From: Granulicella sp. L46
GTDB lineage: Bacteria; Acidobacteriota; Terriglobia; Terriglobales; Acidobacteriaceae
DNA: 64,000 nucleotides
Direction: 5' to 3'
NCBI RefSeq assembly: GCF_009765785.1
Contig: NZ_LMUT01000012.1
Location: forward strand, 1,243,239 to 1,307,238
Below the pieces are notes generated by a model, which saw only the letters and a list, made by a program, of their open reading frames with translations, had not been told where the DNA came from and made no database searches. A program made the translations under genes and the position numbers. This document shows, in pieces, positions 18,591-28,300 of the stretch (its first letter is position 1; every line of letters begins with the position of its first letter).

Positions 18591-21500
18591 CTAGAAGGTC
18601 AGTTTGACAACGCCCTGGAAGATTCGAGCTGCCGAACTGCCGGAGATCTGGCCGAACGTTGAGGAAGTTAATGATGTTTGCGGGGTGTTGAAGTTTGGGT
18701 GATTCAGAACATTGAACGCTTCCAGACGCAAGGTTAGATTTAGGCGGTCATGGATGGGAAAGATTCGGGAAACCTGAGCATCGAACTGATACGACGGGAT
18801 ACCGCGAAGGGAGTTTCTAGACTCGGTGCCGTAGCCTCCTTGCGGAACCGGATTTGTACAGGGATTGCTTTTGGTGGGCTGCGAACAGAAAGCGAGGGGA
18901 TTGAGATAGGCGTGTGTGCTTGGATTAACCAGGATCTGTTGTTTGATATAGATGGGGACGCCCGGGACCACATTCGGCCTATCCTGGCCGATATCCGTAA
19001 GGGAATTGTCCACGCCTGCCCCAACGCTGAAGGGTGCCCCACTTAGGATATGGGTCAGAGGTGCGACCTCCCATCCATTAACAACGGCTTTGGTGAAGCG
19101 GTTGGTTATAGCAAAGTTGCTCTTGACGACCAGAACGATGTTTACGATGTGGCGATAGTCGGACCCGCAGGGGCCGTAGTCCAGGTGGGGGTTGAGTGGA
19201 TCCGACACGGACGTCGTCGACACATCGCCTGACGCATCATTCTCATTGAGACACTTCGACCAAGTGTAGTTGGCAAGAAGGCTGAAGGTTGAGGAGAGGC
19301 GATGCTGCACCGTGGCAATCATGCCATTGTAGTTAGCAATACCCCCATCGCCCACCAGGGTTGCACCGCTTCCCCCACCAGCATATTTGGGACCCGATAC
19401 GGGATTCTGTTGGGTGAGAAAAAAGCGTGCCGCTTGATTAGCAACGGTGGAACATGGTGTTCCCGCGGCTCCAGGGGCCACGCCCGCCGGACCTGTCCGA
19501 ACTACTCCGGCGCAACCCGCCCCACCCGATCCCCAGATGCCAGGAACATAGGTGGCGGGGCTAAGCGCGATACCTTGTGCAATGTGATTGGTCTTGTTTC
19601 CGATGTAATCAAGTTGAAATTCCCATCCCCGGCCAAGTTTCTGCTGGAGGCTAAGCGTCCACTGCATCGTTCTTGCAACCTTGAAGTGGCTGGGTAAAAC
19701 CTCATAGTCCGACTGCAGTGGGAATACAGCATCCGCAGGGCTCGCGTTATCGGGCAACGGGAAGGGGTCTCCGACAATGGTGCCCACCGCCCACGGGTTG
19801 GCAAACGTAAGGGGACCGGACGATGAGGTAGGAGCCTGGGCGATTGACGTAGCAAAGGGCGGATTCTGGGTGGTGCGCTCGTTAGTGAACCAGTTTGCCT
19901 CGTCATAGATATACTCGGCCCCAGCGCGGACTACGGTATCGCCCTTGCCTGTCACGTCATAGGCAATTCCCACGTTGGGAGAAAACTGGAAAGGCGCGTT
20001 TTGGGTGAATTGCCGGGTCACTCCAGGGTCACCGTAGAAGAAGGTACCCGCCGGGGCGGTGGGATACACCACGCTTACCTGGTTTGCTTGAAGAGCGGCC
20101 AGGCTGAAAGTTGTGCCCCGGTTGAAGACGTCGACGGGAAAGTAGTCCGGCGACCATCGGATGCCAGCGATCGCAGTGAGTTGTGGCGTCGCGTGAAACG
20201 TATCCTGCACGTAAAGGCTTGGGATGTTCCCGCGCAACGCGTTGCCTTGGGTCTTGCTCTGAGCGAAGGCGCTCATTGCCCCCATAAGGAAGTCCAGATT
20301 GTTGTCTCCGGTCTTCTGTGGGCCGCTGGGGTGTGGCCCATTAATGCTGTAGTTGCCGCTGAAGGTGAATTGGCCGTTACCGCTGGCAATATTCGTAACG
20401 TTGAGCTGATTGTGGACGATCTCTCCGCCGAAGACGATCTGGTGCTTACCTCGCACCATTGTGACTTCGTCCTCCACTGCAAGGAAGTTGTCGTTGAACT
20501 GCGCGACCGCGCAGGTGCCGCAGCCCAAAGTAAATTTGCTGCCTACTGAGAGATAGAGGCCCGCATCCGCGGCTTGGTAAGCGGTCACGCCTAGATCGGT
20601 GGCGTTGATGTCGTTTTGGTTATAGCCGCGGTCATTGCGTCTGCGCGCAAGGGTAATGTGAGCTGAATTGACGGTGCTGGAGCTGAAGGTATAGTTCTCG
20701 CCGAGGACGAAGCTCTGCACCCGTTCTGAGTTGCCGGATTGCGTAGTGATAAGGATATTAGTGGGAGAATAGAACGCTGGCGATTGGTACCCATCGATAA
20801 AGTAGCGCCCGTAGAGGTTATTTTTGGCGTTGATCGTGTAGTCGACGCGGGTGACGAACTGGTTATCGGAGGTTTGCGAGGGAATGGCATAGAGGACGAG
20901 ACCGTTAGCGGCAGTAGAGGTCGGAAGCATCTTGACTAGCGCAAGCGCCTGGGGACTAAACAACGTGGGACTGATCTGATTGCCGGGTAAGGGAGCTCCG
21001 GTCAGAGGATTTACTAGTTGGACGGTGGGATCGCTTTGGGAAAAGTTCCCCAAGAGATTCGCCTGGCTTGGAACATAGGCGGTCGTGCTCGCCTGACTCT
21101 GATCGGCCTTGGTACGCTGATATCCCGCGAAAGCGAAGAGTTTATCGCGTAGGATCTTTCCGCCGAATGTACCGCCGTATTGATTCTGGTGCAAAGAATC
21201 TTTGGGGCTACAGGTCGTCTGGGGAGCGACCGGAGTACAACTGGAGAAAAAATTCGTGGCGTCGAGATAGTTGTTGCGAATGAACTCGAACGCCGATCCG
21301 TGGTAGGTGTTGGAACCGGAGTGCGTGACGACATTGACCAGACCGCCCGAGTGCTCACCGTTCTGCGCGCCAAGAGCGGTAGATTCGACTGAGAACTGGC
21401 TGACAGCATCCGGAAAGGGGAAGGGCAGGTTGCCATTCGACATGTAATCGTTATTGTCGCCGCCGTCGAGTTTCCACTGGGTTGTGTTTCCTTGGCCGCC

Positions 21501-22217
21501 GGCGATTGAGATAGCGATCGCAGCGTAGCTGGCTTTGCTCCCGGTGATAGAGTCCCCTCCGGAAGCCGGCGTGGCACCACCCGAGAGCACGATGAGCCCG
21601 GTCATCTGGCGACCGTTGAGAGGCATCTCGGTAATCGCGGTTGAATCGATGGTCTGCTTGAACGAAACGTCCTCGGTCTGGAGCGCCAGACCATCGGCAG
21701 CCACCTGCACCGTCTGTTCCTGGCTGCCAACGGTCAGTGTGGCGTTGATGGCGATATTGCTACCCACTTCGAGCACGTTGCCGCTCTTGACATACGTCTG
21801 GAATCCCTTTGCTGATATCGAGGCGTCATAGGTGCCGATGCTGATGTTGGGGAAGGTGTAGGTGCCGCTGCTATCACTTTGGGCTACGCGTTTCACGTGG
21901 GTGGCGACGTCCGTCAAGGTGACGATAGCGTTGGGAATCAAGGCTCCTGTCGGGTCCTGCACAGTGCCCTGGATGGTTCCGGTTCCGGCAACCTGGGCTT
22001 GTCCGGAGATGGTCAGCAAGAAAAAAAGCACGCCCGAGAGCGCTTGCAGCATATAACCGAGCCGCGGTACGCGCGCTGTTTTCATGTACCCACGTATCTT
22101 CACGAACTTGATAAGCTGTTTGCCTCGGCCAAGCCGTTGCCGATAGAGCTCTGACTCCGGTCCGAGGGACAGTGGTGCACTCTTGGATCCATAGGCAATT
22201 GGTGTTACGAGTTGCAT
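18591..22217 (-). CDS. TonB-dependent receptor with carboxypeptidase-regulatory-like domain (copy 1)
   Basis: Outer-membrane transporter of 1,208 residues, acidobacterial Oar/CarboxypepD_reg type. After the signal region (hydrophobic stretch about residues 55-72) come a beta-sandwich domain (about 76-165, GTIQGTVQDPTGALIPNA), a plug (TEMPLNGRQMTGL) and a long beta-barrel ending in an aromatic residue (FQGVVKLTF). No SusD-like gene accompanies it. The start MQLVTPIA is supported by AGGAGG seven bases upstream and by the same leader in copy 2 at 60276; it leaves an unusual 44-residue stretch before the signal core (alternative ATG at 22085). It is divergent from a GH28 gene and probably imports oligosaccharides; the substrate is inferred from the neighbours. 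Confidence 0.9.
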   Translation of the reverse strand: MQLVTPIAYGSKSAPLSLGPESELYRQRLGRGKQLIKFVKIRGYMKTARVPRLGYMLQALSGVLFFLLTISGQAQVAGTGTIQGTVQDPTGALIPNAIVTLTDVATHVKRVAQSDSSGTYTFPNISIGTYDASISAKGFQTYVKSGNVLEVGSNIAINATLTVGSQEQTVQVAADGLALQTEDVSFKQTIDSTAITEMPLNGRQMTGLIVLSGGATPASGGDSITGSKASYAAIAISIAGGQGNTTQWKLDGGDNNDYMSNGNLPFPFPDAVSQFSVESTALGAQNGEHSGGLVNVVTHSGSNTYHGSAFEFIRNNYLDATNFFSSCTPVAPQTTCSPKDSLHQNQYGGTFGGKILRDKLFAFAGYQRTKADQSQASTTAYVPSQANLLGNFSQSDPTVQLVNPLTGAPLPGNQISPTLFSPQALALVKMLPTSTAANGLVLYAIPSQTSDNQFVTRVDYTINAKNNLYGRYFIDGYQSPAFYSPTNILITTQSGNSERVQSFVLGENYTFSSSTVNSAHITLARRRNDRGYNQNDINATDLGVTAYQAADAGLYLSVGSKFTLGCGTCAVAQFNDNFLAVEDEVTMVRGKHQIVFGGEIVHNQLNVTNIASGNGQFTFSGNYSINGPHPSGPQKTGDNNLDFLMGAMSAFAQSKTQGNALRGNIPSLYVQDTFHATPQLTAIAGIRWSPDYFPVDVFNRGTTFSLAALQANQVSVVYPTAPAGTFFYGDPGVTRQFTQNAPFQFSPNVGIAYDVTGKGDTVVRAGAEYIYDEANWFTNERTTQNPPFATSIAQAPTSSSGPLTFANPWAVGTIVGDPFPLPDNASPADAVFPLQSDYEVLPSHFKVARTMQWTLSLQQKLGRGWEFQLDYIGNKTNHIAQGIALSPATYVPGIWGSGGAGCAGVVRTGPAGVAPGAAGTPCSTVANQAARFFLTQQNPVSGPKYAGGGSGATLVGDGGIANYNGMIATVQHRLSSTFSLLANYTWSKCLNENDASGDVSTTSVSDPLNPHLDYGPCGSDYRHIVNIVLVVKSNFAITNRFTKAVVNGWEVAPLTHILSGAPFSVGAGVDNSLTDIGQDRPNVVPGVPIYIKQQILVNPSTHAYLNPLAFCSQPTKSNPCTNPVPQGGYGTESRNSLRGIPSYQFDAQVSRIFPIHDRLNLTLRLEAFNVLNHPNFNTPQTSLTSSTFGQISGSSAARIFQGVVKLTF

Positions 22218-22293
22218 TGTGAAACCTCCTGAAGAAGGCTGGGTCCGCCAAATGGATCCGTTACCTTCCAGTGCGGCAGCTTTTTTTTGGCAA

Positions 22294-22355
22294 TGACAAC
22301 GATGTCATCATGCTTGATGGCAACCTGTATACAAAGAACGATCAACCATTGTCAA
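22294..22355 (-). promoter_or_regulatory. Promoter and LacI-type operator of TonB receptor copy 1
   Basis: On the minus strand TTGACA (22350-22355), an 18-base spacer, TATACA (22326-22331), 18 bases, then the perfect palindrome TGACATCGTTGTCA (22294-22307). The spacings equal those of copy 2 (60131-60192). A repressor bound here would lie just after the transcription start. Confidence 0.75.
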
Positions 22356-22680
22356 GCAACGCGAAGTCTCGACCGAAATACGGTGAAGAGTCTTGGCCGG
22401 TTAGGTCATTGGAGGGTGTCTTTCGGCACACGCTTTCTTCGATCCACCACCGGCAGATTTATCCCCACGAGAGATGTCGGCCTCTCGCAGCGTGAGCTTT
22501 AGCGCTCTATGGGTGCTCACGCATTCACATGACTGATATACCTTCCTCGAATGAGAACGCGCCAGTGTGGCACCGTGCAGTGCAGCAGTCGTACGAGGGG
22601 TTTAACCATTCCGCGCACTCCTATAGGAACGAGAGAATGTCCGAACCACAAGATAACGGAACACCTATCATTTTGACTGA

Positions 22681-22737
22681 TTGACTCTTTCCATGAATTC
22701 ACTGTAGATTTTGACGTATTGCTTGACAGCGTTGTCA
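22681..22737 (+). promoter_or_regulatory. Promoter and LacI-type operator of the first GH28 gene
   Basis: TTGACT (22681-22686), an 18-base spacer, TAGATT (22705-22710), 13 bases, then TGACAGCGTTGTCA (22724-22737). The same elements with the same spacing precede the paralogous GH28 gene (60011-60067, other strand). The stretch ATTCACTGTAGATTTTGACG is shared between the two. Confidence 0.75.
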
Positions 22738-22836
22738 CAGCCGCGAGGCAACTGACAAGACCTTCTGCTCCGTCTACCTTTACAAAAACCGAACAGGGCT
22801 CGCTTTTATGGTTCATTGTATAAACCGAGGTACTTG

Positions 22837-24468
22837 ATGTTCCGACGTGATCTTCTCAAACTCTCGCCACTTGCCATAGTATCTGCCGCAGTTGGTCATA
22901 TAGCCCTCGCCCAGACACCAGAGACATCTGCGACCGACGCTCTTTACGATGTGCGGCGCTACGGCGCCACAGGCGACGGCAAGACGGTGGACACGCCCGC
23001 AATCAACAGAGCTATCGAAGCTGTGGCTTCCGCCGGCGGGGGCACCCTCCTCTTCCCTGCTGGGACGTACGTCTGCTTCACCATCCAGCTCAAATCGAAG
23101 GTCGATCTCTATCTCTCTCCTGGATGTACGATCCTCGCCGCCGACTCACCCAAACCCGGCGAAGCTACTGGCTACAACGGGGGGGTCTACGATCCCGGCG
23201 GCCCAGCCCAACCCTGGGAGGGCTACCAGGACTACGGCCACAATCACTGGGCCAACTCCCTCTTCTACGGCGAGGGAATTAACAACTTCTCCATCACCGG
23301 CCCGGGGCTCATCCACGGCAAGGGCCTCTCGCGCGGAGGATACGGCAGCGCTACGGGCCCTGTCTTCATGGCTGAGCAGCCCGGCGCCGGCAACAAGACC
23401 ATCGCACTGAAAAATTGTCGCAACGTCCTGCTACGTGACTTCTCCGTCCTCAAAGGCGGCCACTTCGCTTTGCTAGCCACCGGCGTCGACACGCTCACCA
23501 TCGATAATGTCCTCGTCGACACCGACCGCGACGGCTTCGACATCGACTGCTGCCACAACGTTCGCGTCTCCAACTGCACCGTCAACTCGCCGTACGACGA
23601 CGGCATCTGCCCGAAATCCAGCTACGCCCTCGGCTACGTCCGCACCACCGAAAACGTCACGATCGCCAACTGCTTCGTCACTGGCGCGTACGTCATGGGT
23701 AGCGTCGTCGACGGGACGTGGAAGAAGTCCGTCCGCGGCCACGGCAACGGCCGGATCAAGTGCGGCACCGAATCGAACGGCGGCTTCCGCAATATCTCCA
23801 TCTCCAACTGCGTACTCGAAGGCTCGAAAGGCATCGCCATCGAGACCGCCGATGGAGCGTTCGCCGAGGATATCGCCATCTCGAACATCACCCTCCGCGA
23901 CACCGACGATGCCCCTATTTTCCTTCGCCTCAACCGCCGCAACCGCGGCCCCGCCGAGACCATGCGCCCCGGCACCCTGCGACGCGTCCTCATCTCGAAT
24001 ATCGTCAGCTACAACTCCGCTTCAATCGCCGCCCCCATCCTCTCCGGAATCGCGTCCAACTTCATCGAAGACGTCAAGATCAACAACTGCTACTTCGCTA
24101 ACGCCGGCCTGCCCACGACCGTGGGCTCAGGTGACCGCGCCAAGCCCTTCCCCGACTGGCACACCCTTCAGGTTCCCGAGATCGAAGATGCCTATCCCGA
24201 CCCCAATCGTTTCGGCCCCACACCCTCCAAGGGATTCTTCATCCGTCATCTCAAGAACCTCGAAATGTCGCACGTAGAGATCGCGTCGTCCGCTCCCGAT
24301 CCCCGGCCTGCGTTCTGGCTCGAGGATGTGCATCGCGCTGACTTCTTCGCAATCACCGCCCCCGCGCAGCCCAACTTCGTCCTCCGCAACGTCAGCGATT
24401 TACGCATCTTTTGGTCGCGGGCCGCCAAGGATACGACCTTCGACCAGGTAGCCAGTCAAACCATTTAG
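22837..24468 (+). CDS. Tat-exported GH28 polygalacturonase-family protein (copy A)
   Basis: Right-handed beta-helix hydrolase, 543 residues, expected to cut alpha-linked galacturonate or rhamnogalacturonan chains. The N-terminus MFRRDLLKLSPLA is a Tat signal; GAGG lies six bases before this ATG, and the paralog at 59911 begins identically, so the further upstream ATG at 22816 is rejected. The DRDGFD motif (Asp230/232/235) and SPYDDG (Asp254, Asp255) supply the usual acidic residues. The canonical GHG histidine segment is not recognisable; GRIKCGTES occupies the equivalent place. Codon use is strikingly C-rich at third positions compared with its paralog. First of three consecutive GH28 genes, under a LacI-type operator. 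Confidence 0.88.
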   Translation: MFRRDLLKLSPLAIVSAAVGHIALAQTPETSATDALYDVRRYGATGDGKTVDTPAINRAIEAVASAGGGTLLFPAGTYVCFTIQLKSKVDLYLSPGCTILAADSPKPGEATGYNGGVYDPGGPAQPWEGYQDYGHNHWANSLFYGEGINNFSITGPGLIHGKGLSRGGYGSATGPVFMAEQPGAGNKTIALKNCRNVLLRDFSVLKGGHFALLATGVDTLTIDNVLVDTDRDGFDIDCCHNVRVSNCTVNSPYDDGICPKSSYALGYVRTTENVTIANCFVTGAYVMGSVVDGTWKKSVRGHGNGRIKCGTESNGGFRNISISNCVLEGSKGIAIETADGAFAEDIAISNITLRDTDDAPIFLRLNRRNRGPAETMRPGTLRRVLISNIVSYNSASIAAPILSGIASNFIEDVKINNCYFANAGLPTTVGSGDRAKPFPDWHTLQVPEIEDAYPDPNRFGPTPSKGFFIRHLKNLEMSHVEIASSAPDPRPAFWLEDVHRADFFAITAPAQPNFVLRNVSDLRIFWSRAAKDTTFDQVASQTI

Positions 24469-24486
24469 ACAGAATTGGGACTCCTA

Positions 24487-26181
24487 ATGAATCGTCGCGC
24501 AGTCCTACAGCTTCTGAGCGCAGCCGGGATCGCTCAGGCCGGTGTGGTATTTGGGGCCGCCCCCCCGGTAGAGCCCAATATTTTATTGCTTCGGCCGCAG
24601 AACTTCGGCGCAAAGGTTGACGGCACGTCACTTGATTCTCCGGCCATCAACGCAGCGATCGATCGCGCATACGGCCAGGGCGGAGGTCTGGTCTACCTCA
24701 GTCCCGGCGTCTACCTATGCGGCACGGTAGTCCTCAAGAGTAACGTCACACTGTACCTCGAAGCCGGAGCTACCATCCTCGGCAGCAAGGATGTCAAGCA
24801 ATACAGTGCGCAGGCGGGGCCCCCGGAAAACGCCGATGCAAGCACTCGCCACCTGATCTTTGCGAAAGATGCCGACAATATTACCGTTTGCGGTACCGGT
24901 CTGATCGACGGGCAAGGTCCTTCGTTTTGGATTCCATCGGGCCGTCACAAGTACAGTCCCGATGAGCAGTGGGCCGATGTCGCGTCACTCTACTTCAAGC
25001 CGAAGCCACGCGTTTCGCCCATGCTCGAGTTCGTAAACTGCCGTCATCTTCACGTAGAGCAGGTGCGGATCGAGAACGCTTCCGGCTGGACGATGCGCCT
25101 AATGTCCTGCGTCGGTGTCGTGGTCGACGGCGTCTCCATCAAGAACCCAGTTTTCGGACCCAACACCGACGGCATTGATATCTCAAACTCGAGCGATGTG
25201 CGCATCGCGAACTGCTCTATAGACACCGGTGACGACGCCATCTGCCTCAAGAGCGAGAATCCTTATGGCGATAGTGTCCCCGTGATGCGCAACGTGACAG
25301 TGACCAACTGCACGCTTTCCTCGTGCTGCAACGGTTTCAAATTCGGTACGCGCACCTACTCGGGCTGCGAAAATATCGTCTTCTCGAACTCCACGATCCA
25401 CAATGCGGCAGAAAGCCCGCTCAACTCGAGGGTCATCGCTGGTATCTGTCTTGAGATGGTTGACGGGGGATGGCTCGAAAATGTTGTGATCACCGGTATC
25501 TCAATGCAACGCACACGCACACCAATTTTTCTGCGGCTTGGCGCGCGGACAGCCCCACGCGTAGGAGGCCGTACGTATATGCGGGGACTGATGATCAGCG
25601 ACATTTATGCGACCGGGGCGGTACTTACTAGCTCAATCACCGGCCTACCCGGCATGCACGTTGAGGATGTGACCCTATCGAACATCCATATTGAGACCCA
25701 AGAGCCAGGGAAACGCGAGTGGACCGAGCGCGCCATCCCGGAGGTTCCGCGCGACTATCCGGAATCACGCATGTTCGGCAGGCTGCCGGCGTACGGCATG
25801 TACGTGCGACACGCTACCGGGATTCGCATGCAGAACCTCAAGTTTATGTCACTTGCGACCGAGCAGCGGCCAGCGGTGGTCTGCGATGACGTTATCTCTT
25901 TGGAGATCGCCGGGCTGCGTGTTGCCTTGCAGGGAAACGAATCTCCCGTGATCGATTTGCGGCAGACAACGGACGCATGGATTCGCGATGGTCGCGCCCC
26001 TATTGATTCGCCTAGTTTGGTTCACGTGACTGGTAAAGATTCAGCACAAATCCTAGTAACGGGCTGTGACCTAATAAGAGCAAATCAACCTGTAACGATA
26101 GGTGCGGATGCCACCTCGGCCAGCGTGACGCTGGCCAACAACATCCTGCGCACGCAGAAGACCCAAAATGTCAATGGATGA
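24487..26181 (+). CDS. Exported GH28 polygalacturonase-family protein (copy B)
   Basis: Beta-helix GH28 enzyme, 564 residues. MNRRAVLQLLSAAG looks like a Tat-type signal. The acidic motifs are NTDGID (Asp228) and DTGDDAIC (Asp249, Asp250). NGFKFGTRTYSG stands where GHG-type enzymes have the conserved His, so specificity probably differs from simple endo-polygalacturonases. The ATG at 24487 is preferred over a TTG four codons upstream. It begins 18 bases after the end of copy A and is surely cotranscribed. It is only distantly similar to copy A but closely similar to copy C. Confidence 0.87.
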   Translation: MNRRAVLQLLSAAGIAQAGVVFGAAPPVEPNILLLRPQNFGAKVDGTSLDSPAINAAIDRAYGQGGGLVYLSPGVYLCGTVVLKSNVTLYLEAGATILGSKDVKQYSAQAGPPENADASTRHLIFAKDADNITVCGTGLIDGQGPSFWIPSGRHKYSPDEQWADVASLYFKPKPRVSPMLEFVNCRHLHVEQVRIENASGWTMRLMSCVGVVVDGVSIKNPVFGPNTDGIDISNSSDVRIANCSIDTGDDAICLKSENPYGDSVPVMRNVTVTNCTLSSCCNGFKFGTRTYSGCENIVFSNSTIHNAAESPLNSRVIAGICLEMVDGGWLENVVITGISMQRTRTPIFLRLGARTAPRVGGRTYMRGLMISDIYATGAVLTSSITGLPGMHVEDVTLSNIHIETQEPGKREWTERAIPEVPRDYPESRMFGRLPAYGMYVRHATGIRMQNLKFMSLATEQRPAVVCDDVISLEIAGLRVALQGNESPVIDLRQTTDAWIRDGRAPIDSPSLVHVTGKDSAQILVTGCDLIRANQPVTIGADATSASVTLANNILRTQKTQNVNG

Positions 26182-26275
26182 TGGTTGGAATCTGTAGGCT
26201 CGAAGATCCTTTTAGCTACCGCGGCATTGTCTAGCCGCTCAACACAACGCCTGCAACTGGCAGTGAAAGGCACCG

Positions 26276-27955
26276 ATGAATCGCAGAGAAGCGCTCGCCC
26301 TAATTGCCACGTCAGCCGCTTTCTCAACTGGCGTTGCGTACGGAGGCGACCAGAGAAATGGCCAAGTAGACGCTTCCCCCGGCAACGTCTTTACTCCGCG
26401 CCAGTTCGGAGCTATCGGCGACGGTAAGGTGCTTGATTCGGTTGCGATCAATTCGGCGATTAACGCTTGCAACAAGGCAGGCGGGGGGGTTGTTTATTGT
26501 TCTCCGGGTAAATACCTCTGCGGTACGGTGGAGCTAAAGAGCAATGTAACCCTGTACCTGGAGGCGGGAGCGGTCATTCTGGGCAGTACGGATGTCAAGC
26601 AATACACGCCGAAATCTGGACCGGATCCGAACTCGGACGCCGGGCAGGGTCACCTCATCTATGCTCGGGACGTTGAGAACGTAAGCATAGTCGGCCCCGG
26701 CAAGATCGATGGCCAGGGACACAGCTTTTGGACTCCGTCGAATCGAACGCCCGTACCGGACAATGAGAGGTGGTCGGACGCGAGGCATCTGGATTGGAAG
26801 CCCAACGCCAGAATCTCTCCAATGGTTGAGCTAGTGAACTGCACCAACCTGCGGCTAGAATCCATTGAACTCACCGGTGCATCGGGTTGGACGCTCCGTC
26901 CGATCAACTGCACTAGGGTGTTCATCCAAGGGATAATCATCACGAACCCGGCCATTGGTCCCAATACTGATGGCATCGACTTGACGGGGTGCCAACATGT
27001 CCTCATCTCGGACTGTTTTATTGACACAGGCGATGATGCGATCTGTCTCAAGAGTGAGAACCCGTACGGCAACACGCCGCGACTCTCCAAAAATATCTCG
27101 GTGACCAACTGCATTATTACCAGCAGTACAAACGGCTTCAAAATCGGCACCGCAACTCAGGGCGGGTTCGAGAACATCACCTTCTCCAATTCGACAATCG
27201 TGAGCAGCGCCCCAGACATTGCTTCTCGCATGATTGCCGGAATCGCGATCGAGGTGGTCGATGGAGGATGGATCGACGGTGTCGTAATTAGCGGCATTCA
27301 GATCCAGGACGCGCGAGCTCCTCTTCTGATCCGACGAGGAGATCGCGCCAATCCCTTCCCTGCCGCCAAGGCTGGACTTCGAGGGGTCTTGATCGATGGA
27401 ATCCACGCAACCGGCGCCATTTTGACTAGTTCCATCACAGGAATTCCAGGAATGGACGTCGAGGATGTACGACTCTCTGACATTCACATCGACACCGTCA
27501 TGCCAGGCAGCAAGGAATGGCTTCATTCGACTATACCCGACGTACCTGGGGACTACCCGCAGTCGCGCATGTTTGGCTGGTTGCCCGCATCCGGCCTTTA
27601 CTGCCGGCACGTGCGAGGCTTGAGCTTGCGAGACGTCAGCTTCACTGCGCCCGCGGAGGAGTGGAGGAACACCATGATTTTCGATGACGTTAGTAAGCTC
27701 AACATCAATGGCTTTATGACCACGCCGGCAAGCGGGGGTGTGCCGCCGCTTGCATTGACCGACGTACAGGACGCATGGATCACCGGTGCATCCGCACCTA
27801 CAAATTCCAGTTCTTTGGCGAGAATCGATGGACGCGACACGAGGAGCATCTTGTTCACAGGTTGCGACGCTCGAGCAGCGGAACAACTGGCAGTCATTTC
27901 AAGCGTTGTAAGAGCTGCTGCCGTTCGTGGCGAGTTCAACGTCGCGCGTGAGTGA
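26276..27955 (+). CDS. Exported GH28 polygalacturonase-family protein (copy C)
   Basis: Beta-helix GH28 enzyme, 559 residues, a clear paralog of copy B (shared KSNVTLYLEAGA, SENPYG, GIPGMDVEDV-like segments). MNRREALALIATSAAF is a Tat-like signal. Acidic motifs: NTDGID (Asp232) and DTGDDAIC (Asp253, Asp254); the GHG histidine is again absent, with NGFKIGTATQGG in that place. It follows copy B by 94 bases and is probably the last gene of the GH28 operon. Likely acts on pectin-like side structures; the exact linkage is not deducible. Confidence 0.87.
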   Translation: MNRREALALIATSAAFSTGVAYGGDQRNGQVDASPGNVFTPRQFGAIGDGKVLDSVAINSAINACNKAGGGVVYCSPGKYLCGTVELKSNVTLYLEAGAVILGSTDVKQYTPKSGPDPNSDAGQGHLIYARDVENVSIVGPGKIDGQGHSFWTPSNRTPVPDNERWSDARHLDWKPNARISPMVELVNCTNLRLESIELTGASGWTLRPINCTRVFIQGIIITNPAIGPNTDGIDLTGCQHVLISDCFIDTGDDAICLKSENPYGNTPRLSKNISVTNCIITSSTNGFKIGTATQGGFENITFSNSTIVSSAPDIASRMIAGIAIEVVDGGWIDGVVISGIQIQDARAPLLIRRGDRANPFPAAKAGLRGVLIDGIHATGAILTSSITGIPGMDVEDVRLSDIHIDTVMPGSKEWLHSTIPDVPGDYPQSRMFGWLPASGLYCRHVRGLSLRDVSFTAPAEEWRNTMIFDDVSKLNINGFMTTPASGGVPPLALTDVQDAWITGASAPTNSSSLARIDGRDTRSILFTGCDARAAEQLAVISSVVRAAAVRGEFNVARE

Positions 27956-28300
27956 GGCTAGCTACCGCAGTAACTGGACTCTCCGCCCCTCTACGCTGAA
28001 GGCCGCAACATTCATCGCTCTTCCCGCGGCTTTGAGGATTGGAACTCCAAACATCCACGCTCGCGCGGCACTCGCAACCAAGTCCCCTACACTGCAAGAC
28101 GAGGATGACAGCCGGATGTATGGGTTTGGTCGGTCGGGAATAGTCTCTAGCTAAACGGACACGACGCGGACCTGAACTACGGCGCGCGAGCTGCCGTGTT
28201 GAGGATTATGATGACCGAACCGCATCCAGACCGTCGTGAGCAAGCCGAACAAGCCCACCGGGATGTTCGCCGACTACCGTCCTAACTCCAAAGATCTGAT
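27956..28300. other. Convergent intergenic region
   Basis: About 345 bases between the last GH28 gene and the converging UxaE-like gene. Small frames are present but show no recognisable product, ribosome site or domain. I found no convincing terminator. Confidence 0.5.

Noticed and set aside
18591-22217. Possible SusC/SusD pairing around the TonB receptors
   Set aside because: No SusD-like lipoprotein is adjacent to either receptor; the receptors are of the Oar-like type.
23507-24277. 256-codon plus-strand frame inside GH28 copy A
   Set aside because: Low-complexity Ser/Thr/Ala/Pro product caused by the C-rich codon use of the real gene.
26855-27886. 343-codon minus-strand frame inside GH28 copy C
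   Set aside because: Antisense shadow of an unambiguous GH28 protein.
27927-28154. 75-codon frame after GH28 copy C
   Set aside because: Overlaps the end of GH28 copy C, with no ribosome site or recognisable product.
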